Source: Xanthobacteraceae bacterium (GTDB taxonomy: Bacteria > Pseudomonadota > Alphaproteobacteria > Rhizobiales > Xanthobacteraceae). From it: a DNA stretch of 32,942 bases. Location of the stretch: NCBI GenBank assembly GCA_009694215.1, contig SHVN01000001.1, positions 1 to 32,942 of the forward strand, written 5' to 3'. Of this stretch, positions 16,283-24,785 are shown piece after piece. Positions within the stretch are counted from its first letter, which is position 1, and every line of letters starts with the position of its first letter. A program made the translations under genes and the position numbers. The notes beneath the pieces are model-generated. The model saw nothing but the letters and a program-made list of their open reading frames with translations, did not search any database and was not told the DNA's origin.

Positions 16283-17950
16283 TCAGGTTGCGCCGGCCAC
16301 CTTTGCGATCAGATGGTCCGCATCCGCTGGCGCTACGTCGCCGCGCCAGGCGACGTATTGGTCCGGGCGGATCAGCGCGAGATCGCGGCCGTAGAGGTCG
16401 CGCGCCTCGGGCAGCGGCACGTCAAGCACGGTCAGCGGTACGTTGCGTGCCCGTGCTGCCTGCACGATCGCGCCGACCCCGGCTGCCTTGCCGCCGAGCC
16501 GCAATAGGGTGAAGCCTGGGCCCATTCGGTCGAACAGGGAATCGCCGTAACCCCGGCCGGCATTCATCCAGACATGGGGCGCGCGGCCGCCGGGCACGCC
16601 GCTCGGGACATAGCGCACGTAATCGTCCAGCGGCGGCGCGTCGTCCGGCGCTATGACCGGCGAGCCGTCGTAACGGGCGCCGAGCTGCACGCCGAGGGAA
16701 GCATATTCCTCGGTCATGGTGGCAAGGTGCGCGCTGATCTCGCGGCGCGTGGCTTCGCCCGCGGGCGTAGCCTCGTCGATCGCGTCGGTCGGAGGCATGT
16801 TTGCCAGCTGCTTGTTCAGTTCGCGGGCCGCGGTGGTGTTGCGGTGCGCGATCGGCTTCCTCTCGATCTCGTAGGATTGCAGCAGGTTCGGTCCGCCCCA
16901 GCCTTGCACCAGGGCGGCGAGCTTCCAGGCAAGATTTGAAGCGTCATCCATGCCGGTGTTCATGCCGAAGCCGCCGGTGGGCGTGAACAGGTGCACGGCA
17001 TCGCCGGCCAGGACCACGCGGCTGGTTCCGAAGCGCTCGGCCACCAGGGCGACGCCCGCGGTCCATGGCCAATGGCCGATGATGCTGATCGGCAGGTCGG
17101 CGCCGACGGCGCGAATGATTGTGCGGACCGCGGCCGCGTCGCTCGGCGGCGTGCCGTCATCGGGGGCCTTGGAGAACGCCAGGAATTCTTCCTGATCGTT
17201 GAGCGAGATGATGGTGCAGCGGCCCTTGGGATGGACGATCCAATAGTTCCAGCCCGGCCGGTGCGCGAGGTGATCGCGATAAAGTGTGGGCGCGCGAAAG
17301 TATGTCGCGTTCTGCCGCCCGCCATAGTGCGGAGAGTCGAGCGAGGCGAAGCCGTTGTAGCGCAGCGCGAGTGAGCGGCGCACGAAGCTGTGCCCGCCAT
17401 CGCAGCCGGCGAGATATTCCGCTCGCCAGGTCTCTCTCCCGTCACCGCTGGCAGACTCCGTCATGACCGTCACACCCTGGTCGTATTCCTGGAGGGATAC
17501 GACGGGCCAGCCGAAACGCACCGTGATGTTGGGGCGCGTGCGCGCGTGCGCGAGCAGGAACGCCTCCACATACATCTGGTTGGCGCGGAGCAGCGGCTCG
17601 GGGGTTTGGTCGGCGACGGCGGAGTTGGCGACCGCGCGACGCTTGTCGGCCTCCGACGGCATGGGGATGCGGCCGAGTTCCCAGCCGGTGAGACTCGTGT
17701 AGTAGCTGACGTCGGTTGGGCGATTGATCGGCAGGCACAGATCGCGAACCCGCGGCGCGATGCCGAGCCGCCGATGGTGCTCCATGGTGCGCGAGTTGTG
17801 CGTCGAGCCTTTGGGATGACGGCGCACCTCCGGCTCGCTGTTGAAGATGACCGAACGCACGCCGCAATAATCGAGGAACAGCGCCAGCATCAGCCCAACC
17901 GGGCCGCCGCCGACGATGGCGACCGGAATGTTTTTCGCGCTGTCGGTCAT
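16283..17950 (-). CDS. FAD-dependent aromatic hydroxylase, PheA/TfdB/MhpA-like
   Basis: A 555-residue class A flavoprotein monooxygenase. The N-terminal FAD fold has VAIVGGGPVGLMLAL (10-24). The NAD(P)H/FAD DG motif is AGCDGGHSFVRRSL (181-194) and the GD motif is VVLAGDAVHLFTPTGGFGMNTGMDD (from 312). STHNSRTMEHHRRLGI (49-64) is typical of the phenol/2,4-dichlorophenol hydroxylase and 3-hydroxyphenylpropionate hydroxylase branch, which have a C-terminal thioredoxin-like domain; the length here fits. It would ortho-hydroxylate a phenolic ring using NAD(P)H and O2. The start overlaps the stop of the AceE-like gene (ATGA), so the two are translationally coupled. The exact phenolic substrate is unknown. 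Confidence 0.88.
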   Translation of the reverse strand: MTDSAKNIPVAIVGGGPVGLMLALFLDYCGVRSVIFNSEPEVRRHPKGSTHNSRTMEHHRRLGIAPRVRDLCLPINRPTDVSYYTSLTGWELGRIPMPSEADKRRAVANSAVADQTPEPLLRANQMYVEAFLLAHARTRPNITVRFGWPVVSLQEYDQGVTVMTESASGDGRETWRAEYLAGCDGGHSFVRRSLALRYNGFASLDSPHYGGRQNATYFRAPTLYRDHLAHRPGWNYWIVHPKGRCTIISLNDQEEFLAFSKAPDDGTPPSDAAAVRTIIRAVGADLPISIIGHWPWTAGVALVAERFGTSRVVLAGDAVHLFTPTGGFGMNTGMDDASNLAWKLAALVQGWGGPNLLQSYEIERKPIAHRNTTAARELNKQLANMPPTDAIDEATPAGEATRREISAHLATMTEEYASLGVQLGARYDGSPVIAPDDAPPLDDYVRYVPSGVPGGRAPHVWMNAGRGYGDSLFDRMGPGFTLLRLGGKAAGVGAIVQAARARNVPLTVLDVPLPEARDLYGRDLALIRPDQYVAWRGDVAPADADHLIAKVAGAT

Positions 17951-20367
17951 CCGAGCGCGCGCAGATGCCGGATCGGGCGGCCGGGTGCGATGGCCTGCGC
18001 CGCGGCGACGATCGCGTTGGCGTCGATGCCGTAGTGCCGGTAGAGGTCCGGGAGCGAGCCGGTCTGGCCGAAATGCTCGACGCCGAGCGGGCGCACGCGG
18101 TGGCCGTTGACGGCGCCGAACCAGGCGAGCGTTGCAGGATGACCGTCCAGCACCGACACGATGCCGCAATTGGTTGGCAGGTTGGCGAACAGTCGTTCGA
18201 TGTGCGAGCGGGCATGCACGAGGCCGCGCTCACGCGCCCGCAGCGCCGCGGTCCAGCCGGCATTGAGCCGGTCCGCTGATGTCACGGCGAGCAGGCCGAC
18301 GTCGCGGCGATCCTCGGCGATGAGACCCACCGCCTGGATAGCCTCGGGCGCGACCGCGCCGGTATAGGCGACGACGACCTGGCAGTTCGGGCCGGGCTCA
18401 CGCAGCCAGTAGGCGCCGTCGACGATCGCCTGGCGCAGCGCAGGCGTCATCGCCCGCTTGATCTGCTCGACCGGCCGGGTGGACAGCCGCAGATACACCG
18501 AGCCGCCGGTCTCGTCACACAGCCAGTTGCGCTCGGACGCCTCGCCGCCGCCGTCCTTCTGGATGTAGTCGAGTGAGAACGCGAGGATAGCGGCCAGCTC
18601 GTCGACGAAGGCCGGCTCGAACGCAGCGAGTCCGTCCTGGGCCATGCCGATCAGGGGTTGCGCGATCGACTGGTGCGCGCCGCCCTCGGGGGCGAGCGTC
18701 AGGCCCGATGGCGTCGCCACCACAATGAAGCGAGCGTCCTGGTAGCAGGCGTAATTGAGCGCATCGAGGCCGCGGGCGATGAACGGATCGTACAGCGTGC
18801 CGATGGGAATGAGTCGCTCGCCGTTGATCGAGTGTGACAGGCCCAGCGCCGAGAGCAGGATGAACAGATTCATCTCGGCGATGCCGAGCTCGAGGTGCTG
18901 GCCCTTGGGCGAGAATTCCCAGTTGAATGTGGATGGGATGCGCTCGCTCTTGAAGGTGTCGGCCATATTCTCGCGCGCGAATAGCCCGCGGCGGTTCACC
19001 CACGGGCCGAGATTGGTCGAGACGGTGACGTCCGGCGACGTGGTGACGATGCGCGAGGTCAGTTCCGTCTTTTCGCGCGCCAGTTCGTTGAGCAGCGCGC
19101 CGAATCCGAACTGCGTCGACATCTCCGGCTGGATCGTCACCGCAAGCTCGCTGGGCACCGCGAGCTGCGGCGCCTTGAGGCGGCGCGCGCCGGCCGAAGC
19201 GAACGGCACCTTGTCGAGGAACGCCTTCACCTGCTCAGGCTTGCTGCGCAGCCCCTCGAACAAATCCCATTCGTGACCCTTGCGGATGTTCATCGCCTGG
19301 CGGAAAGTCTCCATCTGCGCCGGCGTCATCAGGCCGGCGTGGTTGTCCTTGTGGCCGGCGATCGGCAGGCCGAAGCCCTTCACGGTGTAGGCGATGAAGC
19401 AGGTCGGCCGGTCGTGATCGATCTTGTCGAAGGCCTCGACGATGGACGGCAGGTCGTGGCCGCCGAGGTTGTTCATCAGCTGCGCCAGTTGATCGTCGGT
19501 GCGGGACTCGATCAGCTTTGTCACCGCGCCCTGATCGCCGATCTCGTCCATCAGGCGCTTGCGCCATGCCGCGCCCCCCTGGAACACCAGCGCCGAGTAA
19601 AGCTGGTTCGGGCAGCGGTCGATCCATTGCCGCAACGTCTCGCCGCCGGGCTCGCGGAACGCGGCCTGCTGCAGCGAGCCGTATTTCAGGATCACCACGT
19701 CCCAGCCGAAGTTCTTGAACAGCTGCTCGTAGCGTTCCCACAGCCCCTCGCGCACCACTGCGTCGAGGCTCTGTCGGTTGTAGTCGATGATCCACCAGCA
19801 GTTGCGCAAGCCCTGCTTCCAGCCTTCGAGGATCGCCTCGAAGATGTTGCCTTCGTCGAGCTCGGCATCGCCGACGAGCGCGACCATGCGTCCTTCCGGC
19901 CGGTCGAGCCCCCAGCCATGCGCACGCACGTAGTCCTGCACCAGCGAGGAGAACAATGTCTGCGCGACGCCCAATCCGACCGAACCGGTGGAGAAATCGA
20001 CGTCGTCGGCGTCTTTCGTTCGTGACGGATAGCTTTGCGCGCCCTTGTAGCCGCGGAAGCTTTCGAGCTTTTCGCGCGTCTGCTTGCCGAGCAGATACTG
20101 GATCGCATGAAAATTCGGCGAGGCGTGGGGTTTCACCGCGACGCGGTCCTGCGGCCGGAGGTTCCGGAAGTAGAGCGCGGTCATGATGGTGGCGAGCGAG
20201 GCCGACGAGGCCTGATGTCCGCCGACCTTGAGCCCGTCCACGCTCTCGCGCAGATGGTTGGCGTTGTGGATGGTCCAGCTTGCCAGCCACAGCACCTTGC
20301 GTTCGAGCTCGCCGAGGATGGCGAGCTCGCCGGGGGACATGCTGGTTACTTTTTTGTTGTCGGCCAT
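17947..20367 (-). CDS. AceE-like ThDP-dependent E1 / transketolase-like protein
   Basis: An 806-residue ThDP enzyme of the homodimeric pyruvate dehydrogenase E1 (AceE) and transketolase class, shorter than typical AceE (about 890). VGGHQASSAS (48-57) and KPHASPNFHAIQYLLG (79-94) match AceE's GGHxAS and GHASPG segments. The Mg/ThDP motif is GDAELDEGN (166-174), closing at Asn197 in IIDYNRQSLD. The C-terminal third contains pyrimidine-domain segments (LELGIAEMNLF, GTLYDPFIARGLDALNYA) and a transketolase C-terminal domain. AceE feeds acetyl groups to a lipoyl E2, but no E2 or E3 gene is in the window. It may act on another 2-oxoacid or work as a transketolase-like carboligase. A REP-like element lies upstream and the gene is coupled to a flavin hydroxylase downstream. 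Confidence 0.82.
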   Translation of the reverse strand: MADNKKVTSMSPGELAILGELERKVLWLASWTIHNANHLRESVDGLKVGGHQASSASLATIMTALYFRNLRPQDRVAVKPHASPNFHAIQYLLGKQTREKLESFRGYKGAQSYPSRTKDADDVDFSTGSVGLGVAQTLFSSLVQDYVRAHGWGLDRPEGRMVALVGDAELDEGNIFEAILEGWKQGLRNCWWIIDYNRQSLDAVVREGLWERYEQLFKNFGWDVVILKYGSLQQAAFREPGGETLRQWIDRCPNQLYSALVFQGGAAWRKRLMDEIGDQGAVTKLIESRTDDQLAQLMNNLGGHDLPSIVEAFDKIDHDRPTCFIAYTVKGFGLPIAGHKDNHAGLMTPAQMETFRQAMNIRKGHEWDLFEGLRSKPEQVKAFLDKVPFASAGARRLKAPQLAVPSELAVTIQPEMSTQFGFGALLNELAREKTELTSRIVTTSPDVTVSTNLGPWVNRRGLFARENMADTFKSERIPSTFNWEFSPKGQHLELGIAEMNLFILLSALGLSHSINGERLIPIGTLYDPFIARGLDALNYACYQDARFIVVATPSGLTLAPEGGAHQSIAQPLIGMAQDGLAAFEPAFVDELAAILAFSLDYIQKDGGGEASERNWLCDETGGSVYLRLSTRPVEQIKRAMTPALRQAIVDGAYWLREPGPNCQVVVAYTGAVAPEAIQAVGLIAEDRRDVGLLAVTSADRLNAGWTAALRARERGLVHARSHIERLFANLPTNCGIVSVLDGHPATLAWFGAVNGHRVRPLGVEHFGQTGSLPDLYRHYGIDANAIVAAAQAIAPGRPIRHLRALG

Positions 20368-20381
20368 GCGTATCGCCCGGA

Positions 20382-20515
20382 CGTCATTCCGGGGCGCGCC
20401 GAAGGCGCGAACCCGGAATCCATAACTACAAGTCTATCGGATTAGCGCAGCATTTCCCAATCGGCTGCTGGGGTTATGGATTCCGGATCGCCGCTTTCGC
20501 GGCGTCCGGAATGAC
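20382..20515. repeat. Composite REP/BIME-like palindromic element
   Basis: Two hairpin units face each other. Unit one (from 20384) is ATTCCGGG around a GCGCGCC/GGCGCG stem and ends GGAATCCATAAC (20416-20427). Unit two begins with its exact reverse complement GTTATGGATTCC (20473-20484) and holds CGCCGC-TTTC-GCGGCG inside ATTCCGGA/TCCGGAAT. The outer ends GTCATTCCGG (20384-20393) and CCGGAATGAC (20506-20515) are also perfect inverted repeats, so the whole element can fold on itself. It lies between a Bug gene and the AceE-like gene on the same strand and may act as an mRNA stabiliser or attenuator. Confidence 0.82.
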
Positions 20516-20533
20516 TTAGAGAGATTGTGCGTA

Positions 20534-21505
20534 TTACTCCGCTTTGATTCCGGCTTCCTTGATGATCGCATGCCACTTGTCGATCTCGGCCTTCTGATAG
20601 GCCGCGAGCGCCGCGGCGGTCTGCTGCTCGGGTGGTGGGATTTGCTGGCCGAGACTCGTCAGCCGTGCGCGCAAGGCCGGATCGGCCATCGCCGTGCGCG
20701 CGGCGGCGCCGAGCTTGTCGACCGCCTCCTGTGGCGCGCCCTTCGGCACCCACAGGCCGTACCAGGTCGAGATGTAGATGCCTGGCGCTCCGGCCTCGTC
20801 CACTGTCGGAATTTCCGGCGCCGCGTCGAGCCGCTTGTCGGACGTCACCGCCAGCGCCCGCACGTTGCCGCCCTTGACATGCGACAGCGAGGTGATCGCC
20901 TGGTCGAAGGTGAAGTCGATGTGACCGGCCGTGATGTCGCGGATGATGTCGGCGGAGCCGGATTTGTACGGCACGAACTGGAATTTTACTCCGGTGATCT
21001 TCTGGAAATAGACGCCGCTGATGTGCTGGCCCGAGCCCAGTCCCGCGGTGCCTTCGGTGGCCTTGTCGGGATTGGCCTTGAGCCAGGCGATGAATTCCTT
21101 GAAGTCCTTCGCCGGCAAATCCTTGCGCACCACCGCGACATAGGGGTTCTGCGGCAGCCGGGCGACCGGCACGAAGTCTTTCTGGATGTCGTAACTGAGA
21201 TTGTAGATCGCGCCATTGGTGATGTGCGACGGCCAGTTGCCGATGCTGACGGTGTAGCCGTCCGGCTCGGCGCGCACCGCGCGGCCGACCCCGAGGGTGC
21301 CGTTGGCGCCGACGACGTTCTCGATGACGATCGGCTGGCCGAGCGCGGCGCGCATCGGCTCGCTCAGCGCGCGCGCCAGCACGTCGACCGGCCCGCCCGC
21401 GCCATACGGTACGATGAAGGTGATCGGACGGTTCGGATAGCCTTGGGCTGCGGCGCTGTCGGTCAGGGCCAGGGCGGCGACCACGGCAAGAGACAGTTTT
21501 CTCAT
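20534..21505 (-). CDS. Bug/TctC-family substrate-binding protein (6 of 7)
   Basis: A 323-residue periplasmic binding protein with a short Sec leader (KLSLAVVAALALTDSAAAQ) and mature start GYPNRPITFIVPYGAGGPVD. LGQPIVIENVVGANGTLG replaces the usual GAGG by GANG, and EPDGYTVSIGNWPSHI replaces the common TL..T..L segment with an aromatic/His-bearing loop, so the ligand may differ from the other copies. FVPYKSGSADIIRDITAGHI is the family's PYKG block in variant form. The ATG at 21503-21505 is preceded by GAGGTG; an in-frame ATG four codons upstream (21515-21517) is an alternative. The REP-like element separates it from the AceE-like gene. Confidence 0.9.
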   Translation of the reverse strand: MRKLSLAVVAALALTDSAAAQGYPNRPITFIVPYGAGGPVDVLARALSEPMRAALGQPIVIENVVGANGTLGVGRAVRAEPDGYTVSIGNWPSHITNGAIYNLSYDIQKDFVPVARLPQNPYVAVVRKDLPAKDFKEFIAWLKANPDKATEGTAGLGSGQHISGVYFQKITGVKFQFVPYKSGSADIIRDITAGHIDFTFDQAITSLSHVKGGNVRALAVTSDKRLDAAPEIPTVDEAGAPGIYISTWYGLWVPKGAPQEAVDKLGAAARTAMADPALRARLTSLGQQIPPPEQQTAAALAAYQKAEIDKWHAIIKEAGIKAE

Positions 21506-21598
21506 TTTGCACCTCATCGTTGCCGGCGACGTGGACGATAGCGGTAAAGCCGGAATTCCGATACCCTTTTGCGGAACAGCGCGTATTCGCACTCCGCT

Positions 21599-21676
21599 GT
21601 CATGCCCGCGAAGGCGGGCATCCAGCAGGCACCGAGTTCAGCGATTACTGGATCATCCGCTTTCGCGGATGATGAC
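21599..21676. repeat. Second composite palindromic element, different family
   Basis: Same two-unit design as the element at 20382-20515 but different sequence. ATGCCCGC (21602-21609) pairs with GCGGGCAT (21614-21621) around GAAG. ATCCAG (21620-21625) pairs with CTGGAT (21649-21654). ATCATCCGC (21652-21660) pairs with GCGGATGAT (21665-21673) around TTTC. The ends are GTCAT and ATGAC. It lies in the divergent region between a Bug gene (-) and the amidase (+). Two in-frame ATG codons of the amidase frame (21669-21674) are formed by the right arm, which argues that they are not the true start. Confidence 0.78.
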
Positions 21677-21710
21677 AACCGCGTCTGTTGCGCCAGAGGT
21701 GGAAGCAGTC

Positions 21711-24029
21711 ATGTTGGAAAAGACCAAGACTCCTGCGTTTCGTCTCGAAGAGGCGACGATCGACGACCTTCACCAGGCGATCCGGTCGGGCCAGACCTCG
21801 GTTGCCGCAGTGGTGCAGCACTATCTCGCCCGCGTGCGTGCCTACAACGGCGTCGCCAGCGCGCTGGTGACGCAGGACGGCGCGCCTGTTGCCGAAACGA
21901 CGGGTGTGGTGCGCGCGGGCGGCGCGATCAGGTTCCCGACGCAGACGGTCAAGGCTTCGACCATTCTGCCCGATCTCGACAGATACCGGGGGCCGCCGCT
22001 CGAATTCGGCCGCATGGAGGCGACCGCCTCCAATCCGGAGGTGCCGCAGCAGTTCGGCATGATTGTCGGCATCCCGAACGCCAGCCAGCTCAACGCGCTC
22101 GGCACGCTCAACATCCGCGGCGAGCGGTCCGTGACCTGCTGGGGCGAGTTCGACAGGCACCCGTCGCTCGGGCCACTGCCGCCGGCCGCGCCGCCGGTCT
22201 GCGAGTTCTTCCGCCAGCAGCCCGACGCATTGGAGCGCGCGGCCGAGCTAGACAACAGGTATGGAGGGAATCCAGATCTTGAAAAAATGCCGATGTACGG
22301 CGTGGTGTTTTCATTCAAGGACCCGTTCGACACCAAGGATATGCGCTCCACCGGCGGCGGCGACGCGCGTTACGACATCGACTTCCCGGCGCGCGACCAC
22401 GTTCTGGTCGAACAGCTTCGCAATAAGGGCGCGATCGTCTTCGCCAAGGCGGTCAACACCGAATACAACGGCCGCGCTGGCGATCCGGGCGGAAGGAACA
22501 AGCCCGACAAGGTGCTACCCTCGACGCTCGGCTATCAGCGCAGCACCTGGGCGGGCAATCCGGCCAATCCGTATGACACCACGCGCTCGGCCTCGCTCGG
22601 CTCAAGCTCGGGCTCGGGCGTGTCGGTCAGCGCCAATCTGGTGATGGCAAGCCTCGGCGAGGAGACGCGGGCCTCGTGCCGCGGGCCGTCCAACCACAAC
22701 GCCATCGCGCTCATCCTGCCGCACAAGGCGATGCTCGGCTTCGACGGCGGCGCGATCGGCGCCGACATCTACTGCGACCGTTCGGGCATCCATGCCCGCA
22801 AGGTCGGCGACTGCGCCAAGATTCTCGATGCTTTGAAGGACCCGGAGCGGGGCTATTACGATCCGCGCGATCCGTTCACCACGGTGCCGCGATCGTCGGT
22901 GCTGAACACGCCCTACGCGAGCCATGCCAGGGCGGCCGGGACGGCGGGCGCATTGAAGGGCATGCGGCTCGGCGTGATCTGCGAGTCGATGGTCTATCCG
23001 GCGGGATCGAAGACCGAGGAGCCGATCGTCACTGCGGCGGGCAAGGAGATCAAAACCATTCTTGCCGGTCATCTCGGCGCCGCGCTGGTCGAGTCCACCG
23101 ATCCGTTGTGGAAGCCCGACCCCGGTGTCGAGCAGATGACAGTCGATTTCCGCAAGGCGCTGGCGCGGCTCGTGCCGGTGTTCATGCCCGATCTCTTGTT
23201 TCGCGTGAAGGCGGATGGCACGCCGGTGTTCCCCGATTTCGCCGCCGCGGTCGTGCCGACCGAATTCGCGCCGGGAAGAATCTTCGGCTCGGGAAAAATG
23301 CAGCCGATCGATTATTGCGTCGAGATGGCCGAAGGCCGCATCGCGCCGCCGACGAATCTCGACCTCGCCACCGTCCAGAATCAGGAGATGGCGATGGCGT
23401 TCCGCTTCCACATTACGCAGTACCTGACGCGGCGCGCGGCGGACTGGAAGGCGCGGGGATTTGCCGAGACGATGACCGATTGGGCGCAGCTCAACGCGCG
23501 TTCCAAATTCTGGGGCGACGACCAGCGGGCGGCCTTCAAGAACTGGGAGGAGGTGACCGATCCGCGCAATCCGCATGGCAAACGCCAGGGCGTCAACGAG
23601 CGGATCATGCTGCGCGAACTCCTGCGCCGCGTCGACATGATGGTGATCCTGGAGAACAGGCTCGACGCGCTGGTGCGGCTGCACACGCCATGGCCGCCGG
23701 GTCTGACCGGCCATGCCTACCAGTACGACATCGCCAGCAACCTGCGGCCGGAATCGCTCAGCGGGCCGAATGCGGGCCTGACTGAGGTGCTGATCCCGGC
23801 GGGCTACGTCACCACCGTTTACGACCCGGTCTACAAGCTCACGCCGGACGGCAGGCGCTACGTGTCGCAGGCGTCCGACAAGCCAACGACGATCCCCGCG
23901 CCGGGCCTACCGTTCTCGCTGGTGTTCCGCGCCGAACCGGGCCAGGAGGACGTGCTGCTGCAGGTCGCCTCGGCCTACGAGGCGGCGTCGCGGCGCCGCG
24001 TGCCGCCGCCGGGTTTCGGGCCGCTGTAG
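21711..24029 (+). CDS. Large divergent amidase-signature family protein
   Basis: A 772-residue protein, much longer than the roughly 450-550 residues of common amidases. The Ser-cisSer-Lys triad can be traced: Lys203 in VVFSFKDPFDTK, the cis-Ser about 299 in LGSSSGSGVS, and the nucleophile Ser322 in GEETRASCRGPSNHN. The usual GTDTGGS-[IV]-R-x-P is altered to GEETRAS-C-R-G-P, so the oxyanion loop is unusual. The first 190 residues and the last 250 have no obvious domain assignment. The start is taken at the ATG preceded by GAGGTGGAAG; earlier in-frame ATGs lie inside a palindromic repeat. It would hydrolyse an amide or similar bond, but the substrate is unknown. No signal peptide is seen. Its stop abuts the stop codon of the convergent aldolase gene. 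Confidence 0.78.
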   Translation: MLEKTKTPAFRLEEATIDDLHQAIRSGQTSVAAVVQHYLARVRAYNGVASALVTQDGAPVAETTGVVRAGGAIRFPTQTVKASTILPDLDRYRGPPLEFGRMEATASNPEVPQQFGMIVGIPNASQLNALGTLNIRGERSVTCWGEFDRHPSLGPLPPAAPPVCEFFRQQPDALERAAELDNRYGGNPDLEKMPMYGVVFSFKDPFDTKDMRSTGGGDARYDIDFPARDHVLVEQLRNKGAIVFAKAVNTEYNGRAGDPGGRNKPDKVLPSTLGYQRSTWAGNPANPYDTTRSASLGSSSGSGVSVSANLVMASLGEETRASCRGPSNHNAIALILPHKAMLGFDGGAIGADIYCDRSGIHARKVGDCAKILDALKDPERGYYDPRDPFTTVPRSSVLNTPYASHARAAGTAGALKGMRLGVICESMVYPAGSKTEEPIVTAAGKEIKTILAGHLGAALVESTDPLWKPDPGVEQMTVDFRKALARLVPVFMPDLLFRVKADGTPVFPDFAAAVVPTEFAPGRIFGSGKMQPIDYCVEMAEGRIAPPTNLDLATVQNQEMAMAFRFHITQYLTRRAADWKARGFAETMTDWAQLNARSKFWGDDQRAAFKNWEEVTDPRNPHGKRQGVNERIMLRELLRRVDMMVILENRLDALVRLHTPWPPGLTGHAYQYDIASNLRPESLSGPNAGLTEVLIPAGYVTTVYDPVYKLTPDGRRYVSQASDKPTTIPAPGLPFSLVFRAEPGQEDVLLQVASAYEAASRRRVPPPGFGPL

Positions 24030-24749
24030 CTACTCCCTATACGGCCGGTCGACCGCGCGGCACCAGTTCTCCCAGGCGCGGTTGACGTTGGCCGGCGACG
24101 TGGTCTCGATGACCTTGCTCACCTCGCCCTTGGTGAGGAACTGCACCTTCTTGCTCATCGCCTCGGCCTGCATCTGCAGCTTGGCGTTCAGCTCCAGATA
24201 GATGGCGGTGTAGACCGTGCGGCGCATCCAAGGTCCGACCACAACGCAGCCGTGACCGCGCATCAGGCAGGTGGCGCCCTTGCCAAGTTTCTTGGCGAGG
24301 TCGTGGCCCTGGGCCATGGTGCGAACCAGCAGATCGGTGTCGCCAAACTTCTTGTGCTGGTCCCAGATCGGCACCTCATGGCCGATTGTCGCGCACATGT
24401 GCATGATCGGCCGCATCTTGTGGCCGGTGATGCCATAGGGAATCACGCCCGGGCTGTGGTTGTGGATCACCGACATCACATCGGGCCGCGCCTGATAGGC
24501 GCCGCCGTGGATCGGGCGCTCGGTGTAGAGGTGCTTGCCCTTGGCGTCGATCGGCTCACAGTCAAGATTGAACTCGACGATGTCGTCCCGCTTGACCCGT
24601 TCGGGCGCGCGCGAGCATGACAGGAAGAAGCGGTCCGGTCTGTCCGGATGGCGGATGCTGATGTGGCCGAATGAATCGACGATCCCATACTTGGCCAGCA
24701 CGTGGTTCGCGGTCACCAGGTCTTCCAGCAAGTCATCGAGTTTCGCCAT
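24030..24749 (-). CDS. Class II aldolase/adducin family protein (possible aromatic-acid decarboxylase)
   Basis: A 239-residue protein of the usual family length. Likely metal ligands are visible: Glu77 (TERPIHGG), His96 and His98 in SVIHNHSPG, and His166 in LMRGHGCVVVG. SFGHISIR (26-33) replaces the usual N-G-N-I-S-x-R. Members are fuculose- or ribulose-phosphate aldolases, but also decarboxylases such as 3,4-dihydroxyphthalate decarboxylase. In this context, next to an aromatic hydroxylase in a two-gene - strand unit, decarboxylation or retro-aldol cleavage of a hydroxylated acid is more likely than sugar-phosphate chemistry (inference). It starts 36 bases after the flavoprotein stop. Confidence 0.82.
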   Translation of the reverse strand: MAKLDDLLEDLVTANHVLAKYGIVDSFGHISIRHPDRPDRFFLSCSRAPERVKRDDIVEFNLDCEPIDAKGKHLYTERPIHGGAYQARPDVMSVIHNHSPGVIPYGITGHKMRPIMHMCATIGHEVPIWDQHKKFGDTDLLVRTMAQGHDLAKKLGKGATCLMRGHGCVVVGPWMRRTVYTAIYLELNAKLQMQAEAMSKKVQFLTKGEVSKVIETTSPANVNRAWENWCRAVDRPYRE

Positions 24750-24785
24750 GAGCGCTTCTCCTCCCGGATGATTGTGATTTGTTGA

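Noticed and set aside
21507-21710. Longer N-terminus for the amidase
   Set aside because: The extra codons come from the palindromic repeat and show no protein-like features; the ATG at 21711 has a Shine-Dalgarno.
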